Assembly (NCBI GenBank): GCA_030762175.1
Contig: CM060831.1
Coordinates: 6,152,501 to 6,216,500, forward strand
DNA from: Metallyticus violacea
Taxonomy: Eukaryota > Arthropoda > Insecta > Mantodea > Metallyticidae
Direction of reading: 5' to 3'
Length of the DNA: 64,000 nucleotides
Both the position numbers and the translations under genes were made by a program. The first letter of the stretch is position 1; each line of letters opens with the position of its first letter. Under the pieces are notes generated by a model. The model made no database searches, had not been told where the DNA came from, and saw only the letters and a program-made list of their open reading frames with translations. Below are positions 12,311 to 23,335 of the stretch, piece after piece.

Positions 12311-12568
12311 TAAGGGTGCCCGAGGTCGTTCAGCTGCGGGAGGTGGGGTTCGAATCCCACCAGGACCATCCTCCCTGACTGAGGTTTCTTCCAGGTTTGC
12401 CTCAGTCCTCATAATTGCCAAATGCCGGGGAAGTATCCCAAACTTAGGCCTGGAACGCTTCCTTCCTTAAAAAAAATACTCCTTTCCCAATTTATCATTT
12501 CATTTCATGTATAATCAGTGTTATCGTCTATGGTGCCTCAGTAGTATAAACGGGCATTAAACACTATA
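12311..12568 (+). mobile_element. SINE-A copy (tRNA-derived), near full length
   Basis: A-box-like GTGCCCGAGGTCGTTC at 12317 and B-box GGTTCGAATCCCACC at 12347 are spaced as in a tRNA gene. The SINE-A body follows (CTGACTGAGGTTTCTTCCAGG, AATGCCGGGGAAGTATCCC, CCTGGAACGCTTCCTTCC), then an A-run and a 3' end CGGGCATTAAACACTATA. Together with 28681-28942 it defines a unit of about 260 bp. Confidence 0.8.
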
Positions 12569-13196
12569 ATTATCGCATTCTGTTAAAAATGATTACCAAG
12601 CCATAAAAATGTAAAAATGAGTTTAGTGCAGAAGCTATATTTATTCCAAATGCAGAAATCACCATAAAAGAGAAGGAAACGATTAAGGATTCTTTTATCT
12701 GCTTGTACCGCCCACAACCAGCTTCATTTTGGTTAACTATCGTTTCCCCACATGTTTTGTTCCCACAACAAACCTCTATGTACCTTCCCGCTCTGCATGC
12801 TATCGACGCTGCAGTGTTTCATGTTTTCATGTGCTGGCATTTTTTACAACTTAGCAGTGCAGTGCGTTTCCTGGAGAGAGTGCAACCCTTCACGCACCTG
12901 TGTTTAACTCCTACAGCTGCAATCTGTTAGCGATTTTACAGAGAATGGGGGAAAAAATAAAAAATAAATAAAATGAGAAACCTTGAGAGCTTTCACGAGA
13001 CACTAAAACATGCACTATTTTCTAATACCACATGATGTTCCTATGAGGCTTTTCAGATGAGATGACGAACGTGTTCTTCAGATGTTATGCCTGCTCAGAT
13101 TGTGCTGCATATCTTGACTCAACATAGTACTTGTTTACTAACACAGAGCGATTGAGCTAATGGACATAGTTTCTGCGAACTTAAATCAAACGATTC
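12569..13196. other. AT-rich spacer
   Basis: No supported gene; the open frame at 12703-12930 has no recognisable motif. Confidence 0.35.
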
Positions 13197-13446
13197 CCAA
13201 GGAACTGGATTGGCAGAGGTGGTCCTCTATGATGGTCTTCCCCAATCTCTTGTTATGTCTCTTCTGGGCTATTTTGTGTGGGATAGAATACATGCTTTTG
13301 TTTACGAGGCTCCCGTTAACAGAGAAGAGGAAGTAGTGGGCAGGATAAAGAAAACCCTACAGTCTTTGACTATGTGTCAGAGCATGTTCGGACGAGGTAA
13401 TCTTCGTGTACCGCTCAACAGAGGAAATTTTGAACCTCTTCTGTAA
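13197..13446 (+). pseudogene. IS630/Tc1-type transposase C-terminal fragment
   Basis: An open stretch reads FVWDRIHAFVYEAPVNREEE, then VVGRIKKTL, and ends RGNFEPLL before a stop. This follows the insect IS630/mariner-type C-terminus, in which FxWG.(V/I)K..VY..PV..EE.L..RI is followed by a final NFE.LL. The upstream catalytic domain is absent and the start is an internal methionine, so it is a broken copy. Confidence 0.65.
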
Positions 13447-13569
13447 AAGGAAGTGATTAAAATCATTTAAGTCTGTCAAGGTAAATAATAACAAAAAATA
13501 TTTGTAGTTTTGTGAAGGATGTAGTAAGAAGTATTGCTCTTTATTGCGCTGCTGACGGACGCGTATTGG

Positions 13570-15318
13570 AGAACATCAAATATCAAGCATCGTGCGGTAA
13601 TTAAATTCTTTGTGAAGGGTATGACACAAAAGAAATGCATGGGACATGACAAACACTCTAAGGAACTCTGTGCCACAATTTTCAATTGTTTCCAAGTGGA
13701 CACTCGTGAGCGGCCAAAATCTACCACCATACTGGAAATGGTCGAAAAATCGCACGTGTTAATTAAAGATCATCCACTAAAGGGGTCAGAAATTGTTGAA
13801 GCTATAAGTAGTTCAGCCAAATGAATATTTCACATTTTGAAGCAGTAATTATGGTTGAAAACATTTGTGCAAGGTGGGTGTCGCAGCTGTTGACAACCAA
13901 TCAAAAGCGAATAAAAATGCAAACTTTTGAGCAAGTATGCCGCTTTTTCAGAGAGATACAGCTGCTTTTACCGCCGATTCGAGACCACTGCTACACATTA
14001 GAAACAAAACAATTGAAGCAATATGATTTTCCACCGCCAAAGAAGGCAAAATGCATGACGTCGGCGGGAAAGCTTTCTGGGATGCTAAAGTATTCTACTG
14101 ATTGATTATCTTTAGGGGAACATCTACAGAGCCCTCATTTGGACGCGTGGTCGGCTTAATGGGGATTTGCTTGGCACCGGGAAGCACGATGTTTGTCGGC
14201 GGAATCGGATACTCATAGTCGCTTAAATTAAAGCGATAGTTTTCTACAGAACACGAAACACCAATTTTTGGTCATTAAATGGCATTTCATGCACAAGATC
14301 GGATTGTTCTGTACTGCAGTATCTTTATGTGTCGCTACATGGGCATGTAAATAAAACCATGCTCCGTCCGAAAAAAAATATAAATAAACGCGAGTTAGAG
14401 CGACCATTAACATTATCCAACACCCAAGTGTAAAAATTAACTCTAATCAAATTATCACGTGATTGCAATTCCTGAACTATGATTATCTTATAGGATTTTA
14501 GTTTGAAAAGTGTAGTGCCTTTCCAAGCCAAGGTTTGCGAAATTTCTGATTCCTGTGCAAGCATTCTTAGAAATTTCTTTGGACTTCATTCTAACTTTTC
14601 TCTGATGTCATTGAGTTTTTTTTCTCTGCAAGAACACGGCGTTTTACTTTCGGTTTCTTTTCAAAAACAGATCCCGTTTCTCTAAATCTGTCCACAAGAT
14701 TACGAATCGTTTCTCTGCACACAAACAGCAGGGAATCTGTCTTTAAATCGCCGTCTCACTTCTCTACATGAGTTTGCTGTTACATATGAATCATACTTGA
14801 ATATTTTTGTGTGCTAAAGTATACAGACTTTTTGATATTATTACCTTTGGGTCTTCTGATTAGCCGGAACATGGAGAGGCGGAAAAGTGGGGGGGGGAAT
14901 GGAACCAGTTAAAAACAGAGCAGGCAAATCCCCGTTAAGCCGGCCATGCGTTCAAATAAAGGCTCTGTATTACTAGAGAGTGCTACACTAATCTTTTGCA
15001 CCAATTAGAGACCATATATGCCAAAAAAGAATGAGTGAGTTTATAAAGACGAAGTAATCTTAAATTAAGAAAAACACACCTTACACGTGTTACTGCAATT
15101 ATGAAAATCAAAGAGCATCTGCCTTATTCCCCAGCTTTGGCTACATCAGAGTTACATCTGTTCCCAAGCTGAGAAAATTCTTTGATGGAAAGGAAACATT
15201 TCATCCGATGAATATTTTACATTCCTGGAAAAATCTGATTTCCGTGATGGAATAAACACTTTAGAGCATCTTCGAACTAAGTGCTTTAATGTCAAGATAG
15301 ACCATTTTGAGAATTAAG
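13570..15318 (+). mobile_element. mariner relic interrupted by a nested TIR element
   Basis: N-terminal half (13570-14126): HRAVIKFFVKG, then CARWVSQLLTTNQKR, YTLETKQL, PKKAK and FWDAK. C-terminal half (14968-15318): ECYTNLLHQLE, PYSPALATSELHLFPKLRKF, and an end resembling IDHFEN. Together they cover most of a mariner transposase in order and orientation. The break falls between the IDYL..GTS and the YYTNLL-like positions, exactly where an 841-bp element sits at a TA. Stops and frameshifts are present in both halves. Confidence 0.8.
14127..14967 (-). mobile_element. 841-bp TIR transposon nested in mariner, TA duplication
   Basis: The ends are inverted repeats of 47 bp (14127-14173 and 14921-14967) starting CAGAGCC; they match at 40 of 47 positions and all seven differences are transitions. 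TA dinucleotides flank both sides (14125-14126 and 14968-14969). Inside, on the minus strand, a relic transposase reads REKLEWTPKKFLRMLAQESE, then LKSYKI..VQEL and W.LDNVNGR. This is the N-terminal helix-turn-helix and linker of a Tc1/IS630-like transposase; the C-terminal half is missing. It is a deletion derivative. Confidence 0.85.
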
Positions 15319-15401
15319 AACAGTTTCTAGAGAGCCGGCGTTAATTTCAAAAACTTTTCATAAGACCATCGCATTACATCATCTGAATATATCAAATTGA
15401 T

Positions 15402-15685
15402 ATGGAGGGTAAACAGAGAAGAACATCTTATGATGCTACTTTCAAGTGTAAAGTAATTCTTTATGATGAAAAAAATGTTAACAGGAAGGCAGGAAGAGTT
15501 CAATGTAGCTGAAAGTAACGATCGCTTCTGGCGGCAACAGAAATTGACATTATTTGCCAGTAGGAAGAAATCCATTGGTCCTCGCAAAGGAAGACATCCT
15601 GACATTGAAAAAAAAAGTTTTGAAATTCGTACATGAAAGCAGGAAGAAGGGACTACCTGTGACTAGTGACACCATAAGAAATAAC
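15402..15685 (+). mobile_element. pogo/Tigger-like transposase N-terminal relic
   Basis: Translation gives RRTSYDATFKCKVI, NRKAGR, then after a frameshift FNVAESND.FWR and SRKKSIGPRKGRHPDIEKK, plus a further shifted VHESRKKGLPVTSDT. The SYDA.FK.KVI..AE..GNRKAGREF order is the CENP-B/pogo N-terminal DNA-binding helix-turn-helix, followed by the HTH_CENPB-type region. No DDE domain remains. It lies 84 bp beyond the end of the mariner at 13570-15318. Confidence 0.65.
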
Positions 15686-16974
15686 TTTTTCTTCTTTGAC
15701 CTATACCAACTGGCAACAGCACGCGTGATGGGGTTTTTCCTACCTGCTCCAAAATTTTATAAAAGTTCACTTATAAATTCATGTTCTCATGTTTTATGAA
15801 GCGGATGAACTTATCTGTAAGACGCCGTACAACAATATGACAAAACATTTTTAATGATTTTAGGTTTCGAATTTGGGGTATTCGCATAAATACGGTAATT
15901 TTGGCACCACTAGCATATCTATGTAATGAAAAGATCTCGTGTCACCTGTTTAGCTCAAAAGTTTTAAATTCAAGTTCACAAAGCCGTTTGTAGATTCGTT
16001 CTTAAGATGATTTCTATCCGAGAGATATGAGTGCAAATACAACACTGATGTGGCATATAAATATTAAGTATTGCTGCATATTGCAATCAATTTCATTAAC
16101 GTCAAGTGAACTTTGATAACTCACTGAAAATTAACGTATCCAGTTTCTTTCTTCGCTACTTTTCTTAACCATTTAAAGCTCGGATTTTTCGAATGATTTT
16201 TGTGTTTTCGGAGAGAAACTCTTACGATGCTGATTGTGGAAATCTTTTATAATGCTGTAAGCTTTTCATGCGTGCGATTTGCTGGGGAACACAATGGCAT
16301 ACCATTAATAACCTGCCTTGCAATAAACAATCGGTGCTGGGCAGATGCGAGGGATCGCACGGTGAAACAATGGCGCGTTCCCTGCACGTGATTTATGGCC
16401 ATGTCTACATACTACCGGGACCACCATCAGCTGCATGCTCACTGGAGTCGCACTCCAGACCTTGTGCTTTCACGTGCGGATGCCAAGACATCTGACGTTA
16501 TCACAGCCTGGCCAATTTTCAGTTTCAACTTCATTATTAATTGTGATATATTAAAAAGACCCAATTCTCTCTTAATGTAGCAACATATTTCTCTGTAAAT
16601 AACATTTCTATTCTACGTATTAGATTAAAACTGTCTATAACCAACCTGTGCATTGTTAAGACAACATTTGAGTATTTCGCAACGACGGACTTTAAGTTAT
16701 AAAAATGCATCAGTGCGAATTTAATCTTTCATATCTTAGTAGGAGAGACTGTTGAATTCGATCATGCCATGAGTATTCTGGAGAAAATATTTGACTCCAC
16801 AATTTCACGAGCTATAAGCGAAAACTTCCATGAAATTCGTAGCAGATCATGTGATCCAACATGTTTATTTGACACCATATCAAGATGATTTGATCATTTG
16901 AGGAGACCCGAAAGATAACCCTCAGGAAGCTGTCTGTGAGGAAACTTGCCACAACACTACAGAACTTCTATACT
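15686..16974. other. AT-rich spacer
   Basis: No supported gene or classified repeat is seen. Confidence 0.4.
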
Positions 16975-18179
16975 CGAGAGCGGGTTGATAAGTCTGGTAA
17001 TGGGGGGAAATTCTGTTAAGCGGCATGACTGTTGGTGAGGGTAATTCTTGTAATGATTTTGTTCAACTTTTCAAACAGATCAAAGCACAATTCTTTGTTG
17101 GCAACTATTTTAAATGATCGCCATAACACGTTTCTAGAAATGGATAAATACGAGCATCCTGGAGTGATAAAATATTTTTATTTAAAAAAGTGCAATGCGA
17201 CCCAGATACAAACTGAGCTGAAGGCCTCTGTAACAGCACTCAACACCATTTGTTACTGGATAAATGAATTTAAACGTGAGACCCTGCACGTTCCGGACGC
17301 CGTTTCTTCTGAAGAAATGATCAGTAAATTTCATAATATCGTGAAAGAAGACGGTGGCATCAAGATTCGTGAGATTGCTGAGATCTAATATGAACGGAGA
17401 CATGATATCCTGCATGAAGTTCTGCATATGAAGAAGCTGAGTGTATGATGGGTGCCGCGTTTGTTGACTCCAGATCAAAAACGCTAGAGGAAGGAGATTT
17501 CAAAATCGTGTTTGGAAAAGTTACAGCATGATCTGAATGACTTCTGACGTCGTTTTGTGACTGTACACGAAACTTGGATCCACCACTAAACCCCCGAGAC
17601 AAAACAGCAGTCAAAACAGTGTTGGCAAAGGTGAAAGTGCACCGAAAAAAACTAAAATCGTTTTGTCGGCAGGAAAAGTGATGGGAACTGTTTTTTTAAT
17701 TCACAGGATAGCATCTGATTGACTATTTGGAAAATCGCAAAACAGTAACTGGCTGTTATTACGCAATGTTCATGAACCGTTTGCACAGTGAGTTGAAGCA
17801 GAAGCGACCAACATTGACACGCAACAAATTACTGATCCAATGCGCCTGCTCACATATCGGCCTTTACGATGGCAAAAGTGCACCAGCTCGACTTCGAAAT
17901 AATTTCCTACCCACCCTATTCCCAAGGTTTGGCCCCATGTGACTAACCTCAAAACTTTCCTTGGGGGATAGAACTTTTTGTGACTGAAAAGGTCATCTGT
18001 TCTATACATGAGTACTATCACAGTTTGGAAGATTTTTTTTTCTAAGGGAATAAAAAAATTGAATCTCGCTGCACCAAATATATTGCGTTCAAACGAGATT
18101 ATGACGAGAAATACATCTATGTTTTTTTAAAAATATATTATTTACTATGTTTTTTACCAGATTTATCAATCAGCTCTCG
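16975..18179 (+). mobile_element. mariner element with both TIRs, 1205 bp, inactive
   Basis: The left end (CGAGAGCGGGTTGATAAG from 16975) and the reverse complement of the right end (CGAGAGCTGATTGATAAA, ending at 18179) form TIRs of about 26 bp, and TA lies just outside the right end (18180-18181). The transposase starts at 17140 with MDKYEHPGVIKYFYLKK, continues through EEMISKFHNIVKEDGGIKIR, LTPDQK, APKKTKIVLSAGKVM, RLHSELKQKRP and LAPCD, and finishes ESRCTKYIAFKRDYDEK near 18114. The first catalytic Asp is replaced (VTVHETWIHH), the HDNAPAH block is lost, and stops occur at 17386 and later. Confidence 0.85.
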
Positions 18180-18538
18180 TATAAAGTCGATATCAGTGTT
18201 GGCAGCATTGATACTACACTTCACAAACATTTAAGGTTTCGAAAAATCTGCACAAAACTTGCACTACATTCTCTAACCAATGAACAACAGATGAAGAGGA
18301 AGGAATGTGCAACAATTACTCAGAATGTTTACACCAAACAGCCCATGTTAATTGGTGATAAAAGTTAGATTTACCACTATACCAGTCCAAATAAAACTCA
18401 GAAGTGTATGTGCGTATGCTGCAATTATGGAATGCCTTATTTTCGTTGTCGGAAGCGAATGTTCAGCATTTTCTTTAACTATGAGGGTCAATTTGCTTGG
18501 CAGAACGCCAAAAGGATGAAAAGAAATGGGGTTTACTA
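18180..18538. other. spacer between two mariners
   Basis: AT-rich; nothing recognisable is seen. Confidence 0.4.
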
Positions 18539-19330
18539 TGAGGGTTGATCGATAAGTCCCTGCAGGTTTTATTAGGAAAGCATTATTTTATTTCTCAACA
18601 TAAACTCCTTTCAAATTTGTGCACTATTTCTACAGTGTTGCAAAATACGCAGACTTTTCGGTGACAACTTGTTTATTTGAAGTAAATTTCATTCCTACTA
18701 GCTATTTGTTCATGTTGTAACAGGAAGTAGTCAGAGGTATCAAATTCGGAGAGTAGGTGGGATGAGGAAGACTTTCATACGTTTGATCCAATAATGATGA
18801 GATCCCAATCACTGATTTATGCGCTGGCGCATTATCGTGATGGAACAAGAACCTTTTTCTTCGCCAAACGTGAACGACGCTTCTTGACTGTGTCATTCAA
18901 ATGCTCCAGTAGCATAGCGTAATATTCACCGGTTATGATTTTGCCCTTTATCCAAAAAGTCAATTAAAATTACACCGTGGCATTACAAAGCAGCTTACCA
19001 TCAACTTTCATGCTGAGAAGGTTGTTTTATTCCTTCTTCAGAGCGCTTTCTCTGGTTGCATTGGTTGTTCCTTCGTTTCCGGCGTGTAGTGGTTCCAATT
19101 TCATGGAAAAACTTCCGTTTAAACAGCTGCAAATTCTGCATGGAAGTGACAACTCGTTCTCGTTTCTGGTCAATCGTTAGCTACGGACACACACCTCGCT
19201 GACAGCTTTTTCGTTTGCAAATGATTGTGCAAAGCATATCCTGAAATGCCCCCCAGCTTCAGCAACTTCTTTGGAAATTGAATCGTCCGGAACTTTCCGC
19301 ATCGCTTGTGCTCGTTTGGCCACATATTAA
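18539..19330 (-). mobile_element. mariner relic, minus strand, one TIR
   Basis: The left end (TGAGGGTTGATCGATAAGTC, next to a TA at 18537-18538) resembles the TIR of the 16975 element. Read on the minus strand, transposase blocks appear in order from high to low coordinates: LTIDQKRERV and YTPETKEQPMQPEK near 19070-19180, VILIDFLDKGQ near 18950, then FLFHHDNAPAHKS at about 18810-18850 and LPHPTYSPNL. The N-terminal end and the other TIR are missing. Stops and frameshifts are frequent, but the HHDNAPAH catalytic motif survives. Confidence 0.75.
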
Positions 19331-19799
19331 CTTACTAAATTATTTATACGCCATTCTTATTCATCGTAATGATTTATTAATACCTACACGTAATTCGTGT
19401 TTCTCCCTTTTGAATGCTAGTTTACAAATTTAAATAGAAAAATGGTTCTTAAACACAGACTAACTTTATAACTCTTTATAAATATACACAACATCCTCTC
19501 AACGAACACCACGTTGCCAAGTTAAGGTTGAAAACAATCCAGTGCTACCACCTTTGGGTTTGCACTGACTTACCAAACGCCCTCGCATAAAACGCATGTA
19601 TTTGAGGAAGTGAGGCGGGTTCGTTTTGTATACAATGTGTCTGCTTACACAACATCTGAAAATTTTAGGACACTGGAGGCTGAAAAGTGTTTGACTGCCC
19701 ATCTTTCATCATAGAATGCCCTGAGTGAAATGAGTCTCACTGTACAACTTTGTAAACAAGTGCAGTAGAGGATTATTAAAATTGATCATTAACGGGCTT
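19331..19799. other. spacer
   Basis: No supported gene; nothing recognisable is seen. Confidence 0.35.
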
Positions 19800-19876
19800 A
19801 TTTTGCTGTAGTAGTTTATTTAAACTAAATTTAAGACCTAAGCTTTTGCTGGCTCTATGGTCAGCATCATCAGTGG
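19800..19876 (-). mobile_element. Penelope-like element terminal fragment (inverted copy)
   Basis: The reverse complement encodes STDDADHRASKSL and continues AATTTAGTTTAAATAAACTA. It matches, in inverted orientation, the segment at 20419-20497 (STNDDRRASERF). The sequence is the same C-terminal/3' region as the + strand GIY-YIG relic next to it. Penelope-like elements often carry such partial inverted copies at their ends. Confidence 0.5.
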
Positions 19877-20059
19877 AAAAAGTCTGGAAAAACAGAGTAC
19901 AGAACCGTTAAAAGTGGAAGAGGTACGAGTGGCGGGAGAGTTGTGTGCAGACAATTACAAATTTGCTTTGTAATATCTATCCACCTAACTGCCTGCCTGC
20001 CTGCCTACCCACCTATCTATACACAGTACATCTACTAAAGTAGATCTGAGAGAATCTCT

Positions 20060-20208
20060 TGCATCTTTCAAGAAAAAGTATATTTTGGAATGATTGGAAG
20101 ATCCATTAAAACTCGGCTGGGAGAACATAAGCGACATCTGCGATCATGGAACATGCCATTCAAAATTCCCATTAAATAAAACTTTAATATATATATTAAA
20201 ATATCAAG

Positions 20209-20246
<38 letters not shown>

Positions 20247-20497
20247 ACTTGATATTTTAATTTGGTAAGAATTGGGCTTTACAAATAGAGCAACTTATAG
20301 ATAATACAAAGACAGTTCAAATAAGCAAGACATTGAATCCGATAGTGGTTCACAAACATCACCCCTATCCCTTCCCCCTTCTAACGGTCCTCTCCGTTTG
20401 CTTCTTAAAACATTTTCAGTCCACTAATGATGACCGTAGAGCTAGCGAAAGGTTTTAATTTAAATTTCATTTAAACAAACGACCATAACAAAATATC
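20060..20497 (+). mobile_element. Penelope-like element relic with GIY-YIG motif
   Basis: At 20072-20140 the + strand reads VYFGMIGRSIKTRLGEHKRH, matching the GIY-YIG endonuclease of Penelope-like retroelements (Y.G.TGRS...R..EH). Further on, WALQIEQLIDNTK is plausible for the EHS..H/E region, and 20419-20497 holds the C-terminal STNDDRRASERF. An AT hairpin interrupts the domain at 20196-20260. No reverse-transcriptase domain is visible, so this is a 3' fragment. Confidence 0.55.
20196..20260. repeat. AT-rich perfect-arm hairpin / (AT)n
   Basis: The 20-bp arms TTAAAATATCAAGTTATATA (20196-20215) and its exact reverse complement (20241-20260) enclose an AT-dinucleotide loop. It could extrude as a cruciform. 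It lies within the Penelope-like relic. Confidence 0.9.
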
Positions 20498-21075
20498 CCT
20501 GTGATCATCAATATTATTGTCTTCAATTTTAATTATAGCAATGCCAGCCGTGGAAGTCTAATGAATGTCTTAAGTGCAGGAAAGCTTGTCCAAGATTAAA
20601 ATTTAGCTCTATTGCTTTTGAAACAGTCATCAAATAACAAATTAACTATTTTGTAAATTCCACAAATAACTTCACTTTATTTCGGTTAAACGAGAGTTTG
20701 AACTTTCAAGCTTTGATGTCTAGTCTTAAAGTTAAACATGGTGAACACGGTTCACACATGATGGATGAAAACTTCGTTCCTAGCATGTAGCGTAACGAAA
20801 CTGCTGATTGCATACAAGCTCAAGCATCAAAGAGCTTGGCCCAGCACTTGAATGAACAGACATCGCTTCTCATTAATTACAGGTAGGATGCCGACAGCTC
20901 TGGATTACGTAATACTGAGATTGGTCTCATTCGGATGGGTAACCTCCCCTTCCACAGTACTTAAGATAAAGCAGCAAAGGTTCTTGCTAGCACTAGAATG
21001 GTGGCCCCTGTCCTTAGCACTACATACTACCTTTGAACAACACTGAACTTGGCCAGTACTGCGATAGATAGTATT
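20498..21075. other. spacer and degenerate minisatellite flank
   Basis: From about 20950 there are weak echoes of the minisatellite unit (CTTTGAACAACACTGAACTTG near 21031). No gene is supported. Confidence 0.35.
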
Positions 21076-21603
21076 AGTGTGTTGAGTGTTCACATATTAA
21101 GCAACATTAACCCTGAACAACACTACGGTAGATATATCAGTGTGTTCAGTGTTCACACATTAAGCAGCACCAACCCTGAACAACACTACGATAGATATCT
21201 CAGTGTGTTAAGTGTTCACACATTAAGCAGCACCAACCCTGAACAACACTACGGTATATATCTCAGTGTGTTGAGTGTTCACATATTAAGCAACATTAAC
21301 CCTGAACAACACTACGGTAGATATCTCAGTGTGTTCAGTGTTCACACATTAAGCAGCACCAACCCTGAACAACACTACGATAGATATCTCAGTGTGTTAA
21401 GTGTTCACACATTAAGCAGCACCAACCCTGAACAACACTACGGTATATATCTCAGTGTGTTGAGTGTTCACATATTAAGCAACACTGACCCTGAACAACA
21501 CTACGGTAGATATCTCAGTGTGTTGAGTGTTCACATATTAAACAACACTGACCCTGAACAACACTACGGTAGATATCTCAGTGTGTTAAGTGTTTACATA
21601 TTA
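21076..21603 (+). repeat. 63-bp minisatellite with 189-bp higher-order units
   Basis: Eight full 63-bp units plus a partial ninth. Three unit types alternate A-B-C-A-B-C-A'-A''. The two ABC blocks (21076-21264 and 21265-21453) differ at only one position that I can find. Because 63 is a multiple of three, a frame of 228 codons stays open (21049-21735) with a repeating 21-residue unit (SVLSVHILSNINPEQHYGRY type). Degenerate units continue to about 21735. I treat it as a tandem repeat; there is no sign that the frame is a gene. Confidence 0.9.
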
Positions 21604-21735
21604 ACAACAATGAGCCTAGCCAGCACTAGGATGGAGAGTCTCACTGAGTTAAGTGTTCACATATTAAGCAACATGAGCTTGGCCAGTGTGTTGTATTCGC
21701 ATATTAAACAACACAAGGATGAGCCGCCTCAGTAA

Positions 21736-23022
21736 TTAGCGTGCTGAGAGTCACCCTCTTCCCAGGAACACAATGCTAAGAGAGTGTGTTGCTGGACCGA
21801 GGTACCTGCACGCTGCACGACTGTTGCACCTAATTGTGAGGGGAACACGTGCTGAGCGATGCTCTTTTCTAATGGCACACAAATCTTCTGGACCCTCTCT
21901 CCGTTCGATTGCTATTTGTGTCGCATCATTCCCCACCCTTCAGGGGTGAGGGGTGAACATAGAACATGCCTTACATTGCCGATATTATTGTAGCATCTCC
22001 AGGATACCAGAATTTCAGCGAACTCGCCAGGACGTCGCGGCTCAGACAAAGTCCTTGTCCATGTTTTGATGGTAATCTGAGACGGAATAATGCCAGGCCA
22101 TGTATTTTTAGCTGCCCGTAAAGTAAACGCGTGGATTAGGGTGTTAAGAGGACTAGGGGATTACGAACCCAACTGGGTGCAACAGCGGTTTATCTCGTAA
22201 AACAGGGTCCCAAAAAGACGCTGCGGGTACTAATTTTGTTTGTTACTGGATGAGGAAGAAATAGAGAGAGTGGTTCATATTCATTCTGGATAGTTCCGAT
22301 ATCCTGACTGGTAAGGAGAGTGAATGCATTTTTGCTGGAACGAACATGTTAGGAGAGACAAGTTGTCGCAGTAAGCCCCTCTTGCACGGGAGGTATAATC
22401 TCTTTGGACTCACCACTTCTCTTGTTACACGTTCTAGTGGCGGCCAGTGACAAGAGTAGTAAGGGTGCAACAGGCTCTACGCTTTATAACAGTGTTCCTT
22501 ATGCTGCTAATATTTTCCCAATAGTAAAATTTACGCTGTCTTTGGTTATGTTACTGTGCACAGTTCTGCGCTTCTACTTACCTGAAAGTTCCCACACAGT
22601 GTTACATTTCCCCAGTACATACCAACTCCACAAACATACACACTAGGAACGCCTGAGAAAAACGCTGTTTTCAGAAGGGGAAAAAAATTAGACAATTAGA
22701 GATCGATTGGCATGCTGGGATCTATTTGCGGATTCACATTAATCGGTTGAATATGGTCATTTTCCTAGTAGCCAAAGTGCACAAAGCTACAAGCAATTTA
22801 TTTTTCTGGCTGGAAAGCAATCACTAGTGTAATTATAAATGATATGTAAGCTGTTTCCACCCAGATATCTGTAAATATCGTTCTCCCCAATTTAAAAATG
22901 TTTTATTTATTATTACTTCATATTTTTATAATTTGTTCCTCTTTCAATTGTGTTTCATACTTGAGGATATACGGTTGACGACCCATAATAATTGTAATAT
23001 GTATATAGAAATTATAACGATA
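21736..23022. other. spacer
   Basis: No supported gene or classified repeat is seen. Open frames at 22243-22646 lack recognisable motifs. Confidence 0.35.
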
Positions 23023-23169
23023 AACATGCCACTACCACTATTACTACTATACTACTACAACTACTATTACTACTATACTACTACAACTACTATTACTACT
23101 ATACTACTACAACTACTATTACTACTATTACTACTACTATTACTACTACTGCTACTACTACTACTACTG

Positions 23170-23211
<42 letters not shown>

Positions 23212-23335
23212 TTACTACTACTACAACTACTATTACTACTATACTACTACAACTACTATTACTACTACTACTACTGCTACTATTACTACTATACTACTAC
23301 AACTACTATTACTACTACTACCACCACTACAAGGT
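23023..23335. repeat. long (ACT)n microsatellite
   Basis: About 310 bp of CTA/ACT trinucleotides with interspersed ACTACAACTACT and TATACTACTAC variants. A block containing TATACTACTACAACTACT recurs several times, suggesting unequal-exchange growth. The leucine/tyrosine-rich frame across it is an artefact. Confidence 0.95.

Noticed and set aside
21049..21735. 228-codon repetitive protein
   Set aside because: The frame is open only because the repeat unit is a multiple of three; no start context, signal, or non-repeat domain supports a gene.
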